A stretch of DNA of 14,730 nt from Candidatus Iainarchaeum sp. (GTDB lineage: Archaea; Iainarchaeota; Iainarchaeia; Iainarchaeales; JAGHAR01), in assembly GCA_021161405.1 (NCBI GenBank), contig JAGHAR010000059.1, positions 1 to 14,730 on the forward strand. Direction: 5' to 3'. The translations under genes were made by a program, and so were the position numbers. Under the pieces are notes generated by a model. That model was not told where the DNA came from, did no database searches, and saw nothing but the letters and a program-made list of their open reading frames with translations. Each line of letters opens with the position of its first letter. The first letter of the stretch is position 1. Below, piece after piece: positions 7,030 to 11,988 of the stretch.

Positions 7030-8155
7030 GCCAAAGAGAAGGCTGAGGGAGAAGCGTACAAAAGGTCCAAAGGAAATTGCAAAAGCAATAGAGGAGATTG
7101 CAAAGAAGATAGTCAGAGAAATAAATTCCTCAAAGGATCCGATATTCGTAACCAAAACACGCGGTAGAAGCAATGTTTCTTTCGATGAGAAAACAGGCCT
7201 GATAAAACTTGGCAAAAAAACCACCGCAAGGAATTTTCTGAATATAGGGCATGCAAGGAAATTTATGCAAACAATGCTTGTAATGGCAAAAACGCACGAA
7301 TATCTCAAGGAAAATAAAACAGCAGCGATTCGTGAAATTTACTACGAACTTAAACATACTCTTGGCGAATCTAAAGAGAATACATTTGAAGACCAAAGCG
7401 AAAGTGATGCATGTATAGTTGATGTGGAGCATGCTGTAGATACTATTAGAGAGAGGTTGAATCTACACGCTAACCCAAAAGGCTCTCTCTACGGGGATAT
7501 TACGCTAAGAGATAGAATGCATAACAACGACACTTTCAATTGCCTAAAATTGGGCCGCGGCGGATGGAGCATAATGTCTAGAATGGAGCCGGAAGAAATA
7601 GAGATAAGGAAGGTAAACGCAAAATTTGTATTGGTAATAGAAACAAGCGCAATGTACGAGAGGCTTGTGGAGGAAGGATTCGCAAAAAAACATAAGGCGA
7701 TTCTTATTGGCACAGGCGGCCAAGCAGCAAGAGGAACAAGAAGATTAATACACAGGTTAAGGTATGAGAAAAAATTGCCTGTAATTGTTTTTACAGATGG
7801 CGATCCATACGGTTGGTACATATACAGCGTTATAAAGCAGGGCTCGATGGCATTAGCAGCGCACAGCGAATATCTCGCATGTCCGGATGCTAAATACATA
7901 GGCATGACTTTGGATGATGTTGAAAGATACAACTTAGAAAACGTTACTGAAAAAATGAAAGAAGGAGATATTAAACGAGCGAAGGAGATGCTTGACTATG
8001 CATGGTTTAAAACAAAAGAATGGCAGAGGCAGCTTAAAATGGCAATAAGCAAAAAAATCAGAATAGAGCAACAGGCATTAGCCAATAAAAGCCTAAGCTT
8101 TGTTGCAGACACTTATCTGCCAGAGAAGATAAAAAATAAGGAATTTTTGGATTAA
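7010..8155 (+). CDS. top6A: DNA topoisomerase VI subunit A
   Basis: DNA-cleaving subunit of topoisomerase VI, homologous to meiotic Spo11. The 381 residues carry a 5Y-CAP domain with AIREIYYELKHTLGE, where Tyr112 (second tyrosine of the pair) corresponds to the catalytic residue that bonds to the DNA 5' end. The TOPRIM domain follows, with the catalytic Glu211 in VIETSAMYERL and the acidic pair in FTDGDPYG (Asp263, Asp265) for metal binding. The first 20 residues are very basic and probably unstructured. ATG 7010 has a strong SD at 6 nt and lies within the topo VI-B gene, so the two subunits are made from one mRNA with coupled translation. Confidence 0.97.
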   Translation: MPKKATKPKRRLREKRTKGPKEIAKAIEEIAKKIVREINSSKDPIFVTKTRGRSNVSFDEKTGLIKLGKKTTARNFLNIGHARKFMQTMLVMAKTHEYLKENKTAAIREIYYELKHTLGESKENTFEDQSESDACIVDVEHAVDTIRERLNLHANPKGSLYGDITLRDRMHNNDTFNCLKLGRGGWSIMSRMEPEEIEIRKVNAKFVLVIETSAMYERLVEEGFAKKHKAILIGTGGQAARGTRRLIHRLRYEKKLPVIVFTDGDPYGWYIYSVIKQGSMALAAHSEYLACPDAKYIGMTLDDVERYNLENVTEKMKEGDIKRAKEMLDYAWFKTKEWQRQLKMAISKKIRIEQQALANKSLSFVADTYLPEKIKNKEFLD

Positions 8156-8167
8156 TACTAGCGGTAA

Positions 8168-9532
8168 GTGGTTTTTGTGTTGGAAAGATTGTTTAATCCA
8201 GAAAGCATAGCTGTCATAGGTGCAAGCAACGAGAAGGGAAGCATCGGCTACACAATCTTCAAAAACTTGCTTAATAGCTTTAAAGGAGAATTGTTTGCTG
8301 TAAATCCTAATCATCCTGAAATACAGGGAAAGAAATCCTATCGCAGCATAAAAGAAATTAACAGAGAAATAGATTTGGCGATAATAGCTGTACCAGCAAA
8401 AATAGTTCCAAAAGTTTTGGAGGAATGTATAGAAGCGAAAACAAAATATGTAATTATAATAAGTGCTGGTTTTTCAGAAGTTGGAAATATGAAGCTTGCA
8501 AAAGAGCTAGAAGAAATCGCAAAAAAAAGCAAAAAGATGCGAATACTCGGCCCAAACTGTTTCGGAATTTTAAATATAAAGCACAATCTAAATGCAACCT
8601 TCATAGACAGCAGTAGAACTAAAATTCCAGAAGCTGGCGGAATATCTCTGGTTTCACAATCCGGTGCATTGGGAATTTCTCTCCTTGATCTAATCGCAAA
8701 AAACCGCGGAGGAATAGCAAAATTCGCATCCTACGGAAATGCGATGGACATTAGCGAAGTTGAATTAATAGATTTTCTGGCAAAGGATAGGGATACTTCA
8801 GTTATAGCAATATACATAGAAGGGACAAAAAATGGAAAGGAATTTCTAAGGGCTTTGAAGGAAGCATCCGCAAAGAAACCGCTAATTGTTTTAAAGGGAG
8901 GAAAATTTGAAGAAACTTCAAAGGCAACCCTTTCACATACCGGAAGCCTAGCTGGAAAGGCAGAGATATACAGAGCTGCGTTTAAACAGGCAAAAGCAAT
9001 AGAAGCGGAGAATATTGTTGAGCTTGTGAACTTTTCAAGGATAATAGAGAAACAACCCCTGCCGAAAGGAAATAGAGTGTTGGTAATAACAAATGGAGGC
9101 GGCTGCGGAGTAATAGCTGCAGACCATGCAATTAAAGAAGGGCTAAAACTTGCAGAATTGAGCAACTCTACAAAGAAGAAATTATCGGAAATTCTGCCTG
9201 AGATTGCAACTGTTGCAAATCCTCTAGATTTGACAGGCGGAGCAAATACAGAGCATTACAGAGCTGCGATAGAGGCAGGGCTTAAAGATGACAACGTTAG
9301 CAGCATCGTAGTTATTGCTTTGTTTGCTTTGCCCTCGCTTAACTACGAATTAGTTGATGCTTTTCCAAAAAAGCCAAAAAAACCTATCTTGTTTATAGCA
9401 TTAGATTCTGCATCTATAAAGCTGATAGACAAGCTCGAAACAAAAGGAATTTCTTGCTTTACAAATATATATGAAGGATTAAAGAGCCTCGCTATGTTAA
9501 CAGAATTTGCCAAAAGCAGATCTAATCGCTAA
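8168..9532 (+). CDS. ADP-forming acyl-CoA synthetase, alpha subunit
   Basis: Alpha chain of an NDP-forming acetyl/acyl-CoA synthetase, which converts acyl-CoA, ADP and phosphate to acid, CoA and ATP. The CoA-binding Rossmann domain begins at LFNPESIAVIGAS (about 8-20) and runs past GPNCFG (128-133). Flavodoxin-like domains follow, with LVSQSGALGISL (about 161-172) and the phosphorylated histidine in TLSHTGSLAG (His257 counting from the GTG at 8168). The 454 residues match a stand-alone alpha subunit; the ATP-grasp beta subunit is absent here. The start is uncertain: GTG 8168, GTG 8177 and TTG 8180 are all in frame, and conserved sequence begins only at about LFNP. The gene lies 12 nt after topo VI-A and may be read through from that operon. 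The 3' end overlaps mre11 by 11 bp. Confidence 0.92.
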   Translation: MVFVLERLFNPESIAVIGASNEKGSIGYTIFKNLLNSFKGELFAVNPNHPEIQGKKSYRSIKEINREIDLAIIAVPAKIVPKVLEECIEAKTKYVIIISAGFSEVGNMKLAKELEEIAKKSKKMRILGPNCFGILNIKHNLNATFIDSSRTKIPEAGGISLVSQSGALGISLLDLIAKNRGGIAKFASYGNAMDISEVELIDFLAKDRDTSVIAIYIEGTKNGKEFLRALKEASAKKPLIVLKGGKFEETSKATLSHTGSLAGKAEIYRAAFKQAKAIEAENIVELVNFSRIIEKQPLPKGNRVLVITNGGGCGVIAADHAIKEGLKLAELSNSTKKKLSEILPEIATVANPLDLTGGANTEHYRAAIEAGLKDDNVSSIVVIALFALPSLNYELVDAFPKKPKKPILFIALDSASIKLIDKLETKGISCFTNIYEGLKSLAMLTEFAKSRSNR

Positions 9533-10754
9533 TTTTTGAGTTTAATTTTTCTTCTGCTTTGTCTATCTTGCCCTCTTCCAACAGCTTAAAGAGCTCTGTA
9601 GCATCAAAGCTCTTTGAGAAATTGCTCTCCTCCAGTTTCTTTAGCAGTATTTCAAGTCCGATAGAAGATATCGACTTCTTCTCCTGCATGCTCTTCCTTA
9701 TCTCGTCAATTCTTTTCTTAAAATCAGCAATCTCTAAATCTTTGGAGATTGTTATTATAGCTTTGTTTTCAAATTCCTTTAAAACATCAGAAAGGTTAAC
9801 CTCGCTTGGCATCACTCCTTTAGCTAAACTTCCGGATAATTTTATCCTTATAAGGGGTTTTTTGCTAAATTTTCCGAAATCTATCGAATTCAATTCCTCT
9901 AAAACCTTTTTCTTAATATCCTCCGTGTTGGAATTCTTTACTTTTATTGTAATATACAAAGCCTTTCTTTGATCTGGAATTGGAACAAACTCAAGCTTTT
10001 TGGTATCGTAATCGTAAAGCCAGAGGCCCTTCTCCTTCTTAGTTTCTATTTCTTTCAGCTGTGTAAAAATTGTAGAACCTGTAAGGAGCAATCTTTTGCC
10101 ATTGCTTTCTAAAACGTTTGGCCAGTGCATGTGACCGCAAACATACAGATCAAATCCTGCAGGAAGATCAGCTATTGACAAACTTGCAACATCCTCGCTA
10201 AAAGGTAAAAATTCCTTAAAGCTCTGGTGCAAAACAAAGATGTTTTGCTTCCCTTGCACAGCTTTGGGCGAGAGCGCTTGCAATACTGTCTTTGCTTTTG
10301 TTTCTGGAACACCGCCCATAAAATGAATAGCAACCTTTTCAAATTCAACCCTGCCAGCGCCAATATAATATATTAAGCCAGCGCTTTCCAGAATTTCGAG
10401 AGCGTTGCGTAGGTCTTTGCCTCGAAATTCATGTGTGCCGTGTGTAGCAAAAATTGGAAAATTCTCTGGTCTAATCAACTTTGCATTACCTTCTCTATCG
10501 TATTTTACAAATTCAATTCCAGCAGATTTGCCTTTAACAGCAGAAAAAACTCTGAAGGCATGATACCATGTCTCTTGGCTTGGTACATCCGAATCAAAAA
10601 TATCGCCTGCAAGCACAAGCGCATCTGCTTTTTCCATTGCTAATTCTATAACCTTTGCCGCATTCTCAAAGGCCTCCTTAAAAAGCTCTTCATTTTTCGC
10701 ATAGCCGAGATGAAAATCAGAAGCGAAAGCAATCTTTCCCTTCAATTCAGACAT
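9522..10754 (-). CDS. mre11: Mre11-like DNA repair nuclease
   Basis: A 410-residue calcineurin-like phosphoesterase resembling archaeal Mre11, the Mn-dependent nuclease that works with Rad50 on broken DNA ends. Motifs in order are SDFHLG (Asp13, His15), GDIFDS (Asp51), THGTHE (104-109, His108), LHQ (His176) and GHMHW (His208, His210). Canonical Mre11 has GNH(D/E) at the fourth site; here the metal-binding Asn is replaced by Thr107. The phosphoesterase core is followed by a capping-type region and a charged helical C-terminus (about 300-410) that could contact Rad50. No rad50 gene is visible in the window. The ATG at 10754 has a TATA-like box at leaderless spacing. An SbcD-like exonuclease of another subfamily is the main alternative. 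Confidence 0.88.
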   Translation of the reverse strand: MSELKGKIAFASDFHLGYAKNEELFKEAFENAAKVIELAMEKADALVLAGDIFDSDVPSQETWYHAFRVFSAVKGKSAGIEFVKYDREGNAKLIRPENFPIFATHGTHEFRGKDLRNALEILESAGLIYYIGAGRVEFEKVAIHFMGGVPETKAKTVLQALSPKAVQGKQNIFVLHQSFKEFLPFSEDVASLSIADLPAGFDLYVCGHMHWPNVLESNGKRLLLTGSTIFTQLKEIETKKEKGLWLYDYDTKKLEFVPIPDQRKALYITIKVKNSNTEDIKKKVLEELNSIDFGKFSKKPLIRIKLSGSLAKGVMPSEVNLSDVLKEFENKAIITISKDLEIADFKKRIDEIRKSMQEKKSISSIGLEILLKKLEESNFSKSFDATELFKLLEEGKIDKAEEKLNSKISD

Positions 10755-10772
10755 ATCTTATTTTTTCTTGCA

Positions 10773-10784
10773 TTAAATTTTTAA
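10773..10784 (-). promoter_or_regulatory. TATA-like box for mre11
   Basis: On the minus strand this reads TTAAAAATTTAA, centred about 25 nt before ATG 10754, again at leaderless spacing. It lies just outside the hairpin-rich region that begins at 10796. Confidence 0.45.
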
Positions 10785-10795
10785 CCCTCTTGTCA

Positions 10796-10820
10796 CAAAC
10801 TTTTTTAGAAAAAAAGTTTG
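10796..10820. repeat. Hairpin H1, 11-bp perfect inverted repeat
   Basis: Arms CAAACTTTTTT (10796-10806) and AAAAAAGTTTG (10810-10820) flank the 3-nt loop AGA. It is followed by ATCAAAA, the same kind of joiner that links the later hairpins. It lies between divergent genes, so it is not an obvious terminator for either. It is probably a remnant of the repeat family that continues to 11091. Confidence 0.8.
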
Positions 10821-10827
10821 ATCAAAA

Positions 10828-10852
10828 GAAACTTTCTTAAAAAGAAAGTTTC
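10828..10852. repeat. Hairpin H2, 11-bp perfect inverted repeat
   Basis: Arms GAAACTTTCTT (10828-10838) and AAGAAAGTTTC (10842-10852) flank the loop AAA. The right arm and following ATCAAAGAAAT recur at 10966-10986 in the next unit with one change (C to G at the arm end). It shares its arm sequence with H1 and H4. Confidence 0.8.
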
Positions 10853-10960
10853 ATCAAAGAAATTAAGGCAAGATAAATCAATATGTCTATAAGCTAAGTG
10901 GGACTTCGTTGCGAAGCAACGAACGTCGCACATTTTGATGAAACTTTTGTAAAAAGTTTC
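10842..10960. repeat. Structured repeat, copy 1
   Basis: First of two tandem diverged units. Order: an AAGAAAGTTT block with ATCAAAGAAAT; an A-rich spacer; the conserved 16-mer TCAATATGTCTATAAG (10878-10893); hairpin H3 (10898-10931); the joiner ATTTTGAT; and hairpin H4 (10940-10960). H3 has a 7-bp outer stem with one G-G mismatch, an unpaired C at 10924, and an 8-bp inner stem TTCGTTGC/GCAACGAA closed by GAA. H4 is a 9-bp stem GAAACTTTT/AAAAGTTTC with loop GTA. No protein-coding frame is evident. Boundaries are approximate, set by similarity to copy 2. Confidence 0.75.
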
Positions 10961-10965
10961 TTAGA

Positions 10966-11091
10966 AAGAAAGTTTGATCAAAGAAATAAAAATAAAAAGA
11001 ACATAAAAGATCAATATATCTATAAGTGAAGTGCTACTTCCGAGCGGAGCGAGGAATGTAGCACATTTGATCAACCTTTGTAAAAGGTTGA
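10966..11091. repeat. Structured repeat, copy 2, abutting tRNA-Cys
   Basis: Second unit, offset 124-133 nt from copy 1. It has the AAGAAAGTTT and ATCAAAGAAAT block, a longer A-rich spacer, TCAATATATCTATAAG (11011-11026), hairpin H5 (11031-11064) and hairpin H6 (11071-11091). H5 has a perfect 7-bp outer stem GTGCTAC/GTAGCAC, an unpaired T at 11057, a 4-bp TTCC/GGAA stem, a GA/GA internal loop and a GC-GGA-GC apex. H6 is a 9-bp stem TCAACCTTT/AAAGGTTGA with loop GTA, ending on the base before the tRNA. Most stem differences from copy 1 are compensatory or repair a mismatch. Confidence 0.75.
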
Positions 11092-11162
11092 GCGGAGGTG
11101 GCGGAACGGCTACGCGCTCGGCTGCAGACCGAGTCAAGGGGGTTCGACTCCCCCCCTCCGCT
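11092..11162 (+). tRNA. tRNA-Cys (anticodon GCA)
   Basis: A 71-nt cloverleaf without intron or encoded CCA. Acceptor stem GCGGAGG (11092-11098) pairs with CCTCCGC (11155-11161), and the discriminator is U73 (11162), the identity base of tRNA-Cys. The D arm is GCGG/ACGC with a 7-nt loop AACGGCT, the arrangement seen in other archaeal tRNA-Cys. The anticodon stem CTCGG/CCGAG encloses CTGCAGA with anticodon GCA at 11124-11126. The variable loop is 4 nt. The T stem is GGGGG/CCCCC (11138-11142 with 11150-11154) around TTCGACT. Hairpin H6 ends directly at its 5' side. No convincing TATA box lies at the usual distance upstream. Confidence 0.97.
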
Positions 11163-11166
11163 ATCC

Positions 11167-11179
11167 TTAAAAATATTTA
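11167..11179 (+). promoter_or_regulatory. TATA-like box for L10e
   Basis: TTAAAAATATTTA begins 5 nt after the tRNA and is centred about 48 nt before ATG 11221. Transcription would start near 11198, giving a leader of about 20-25 nt that contains the SD at 11211. L10e is therefore probably leadered. Confidence 0.5.
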
Positions 11180-11210
11180 CATAGGGAATTGTTTTATCTC
11201 AAATTCTTAA

Positions 11211-11217
11211 GAGGGAG
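11211..11217 (+). promoter_or_regulatory. Shine-Dalgarno site for L10e
   Basis: GAGGGAG lies 3 nt before ATG 11221, with the GAGG core 6 nt away. It supports that ATG and matches the leadered promoter geometry. Confidence 0.6.
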
Positions 11218-11220
11218 AAA

Positions 11221-11949
11221 ATGGCACTCAGACCAGCACACTGTTACAGGAAGCTAGAGAGGCCATACACAAGGATAGCTATCAGTGTGCACAGGAAGAA
11301 TTATATTGGTGGCGTGCCTGGCCTAAGAGTAAGGCAGTTTAATATGGGAAATCCGCAAAGGAAGTATAAATTTATAGTAAATCTAATTGCGGAGGAAGCA
11401 GTACAAATAAGGGAAAATGCGCTAGAAGCTGTAAGAATGCTTATAAACAGAGCCCTTGTAAAGAAACTTGGCAAAGACAATTTTTTTATGCGCTTAAGAA
11501 TATTCCCGCATCATGTAATGAGGGAAAATAAACAGGCGCAAGGAGCTGGTGCTGACAGAGTTTCGCAAGGGATGAGTTTAGCATTCGGAAAGGCAATTGG
11601 CAGAGCTGCAAGGGTTAGGAAAGGAACGATTATATTCAGCGTGTTAGTATTAACAGAGGGAAATGCAAAAACCGCAGCAAGAATATTGAAGAAAGCTTCT
11701 GCCAAACTCCCATGCAAAGTAAGTGTAGATATAGGAGAAGATGTAAAATCGATAGGAACTCTGCCAAAGAGGATGCGGATTATAGAAGAGGAGAAAGAGG
11801 AGGAAGCAGAGGCAGAAGAAGAGAAGAAAGAGGAGGAAGCAGAAAAAGAAGAAAAAGCAGAAGAGGGAGAAAAAGAAAGTAAAGAAAAAGAAGGAACAAA
11901 GGAAGAAGCCAAGGAAGAAAAGCAAAAAGAAGAAAAAGAAGGAAAGTGA
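11221..11949 (+). CDS. Large-subunit ribosomal protein L10e (uL16) with long acidic tail
   Basis: Archaeal/eukaryotic uL16 protein of the 50S subunit, located near the tRNA acceptor path and central protuberance. The N-terminus MALRPAHCYR, then RPYTR, YIGGVPGLRVRQF and NMGN, followed by AEEAVQIRENALEA (about 57-70), FPHHVMRENK (95-104) and GAGADRVSQGMSLAFGK (108-124) are diagnostic. The core ends near residue 186, close to the family's usual 165-180. Residues 189-242 are an added tail made almost only of Glu, Lys and Ala, encoded by a nearly pure purine run on the coding strand. The frame stays open without a break into the tail, so this is an extension rather than a frameshift artefact as far as can be seen. 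The gene has its own TATA-like box and SD. Confidence 0.96.
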   Translation: MALRPAHCYRKLERPYTRIAISVHRKNYIGGVPGLRVRQFNMGNPQRKYKFIVNLIAEEAVQIRENALEAVRMLINRALVKKLGKDNFFMRLRIFPHHVMRENKQAQGAGADRVSQGMSLAFGKAIGRAARVRKGTIIFSVLVLTEGNAKTAARILKKASAKLPCKVSVDIGEDVKSIGTLPKRMRIIEEEKEEEAEAEEEKKEEEAEKEEKAEEGEKESKEKEGTKEEAKEEKQKEEKEGK

Positions 11950-11958
11950 GCCAAAAAT

Positions 11959-11968
11959 TATTTTAATT
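11959..11968 (+). promoter_or_regulatory. TATA-like box for PEP synthase
   Basis: TATTTTAATT is centred about 26 nt before ATG 11989 and no SD motif precedes the ATG. Leaderless initiation is likely. It lies in the 39-nt gap after L10e. Confidence 0.5.
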
Positions 11969-11988
11969 GTTAATTCCTAATTATTTGG

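Noticed and set aside
5380..8155. Inteins in topo VI or mcm
   Set aside because: The ATPase, 5Y-CAP and TOPRIM motifs follow each other at normal spacing and protein lengths are standard; no splicing motifs are seen.
10796..11091. CRISPR array
   Set aside because: Units of about 124-133 nt with internal hairpins and similar rather than unique spacers do not match short identical repeats with variable spacers, and no cas genes are present.
10796..11091. Insertion sequence or integrated element beside the tRNA
   Set aside because: There is no transposase or integrase frame and no copy of the tRNA 3' end as an attachment repeat. The repeats are on the 5' side of the tRNA, opposite to the usual integration end.
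11785..11949. L10e tail as a frameshift artefact
   Set aside because: The frame is continuous from the conserved core, the composition is consistently Glu/Lys/Ala, and the stop leaves a normal 39-nt gap before ppsA with its own promoter. An assembly error in the purine run cannot be fully excluded without reads.
11511..11954. Minus-strand open frame opposite L10e
   Set aside because: Its Ser/Phe-rich translation is the mirror of the purine-rich tail and the L10e core. No start signal or homology supports it.
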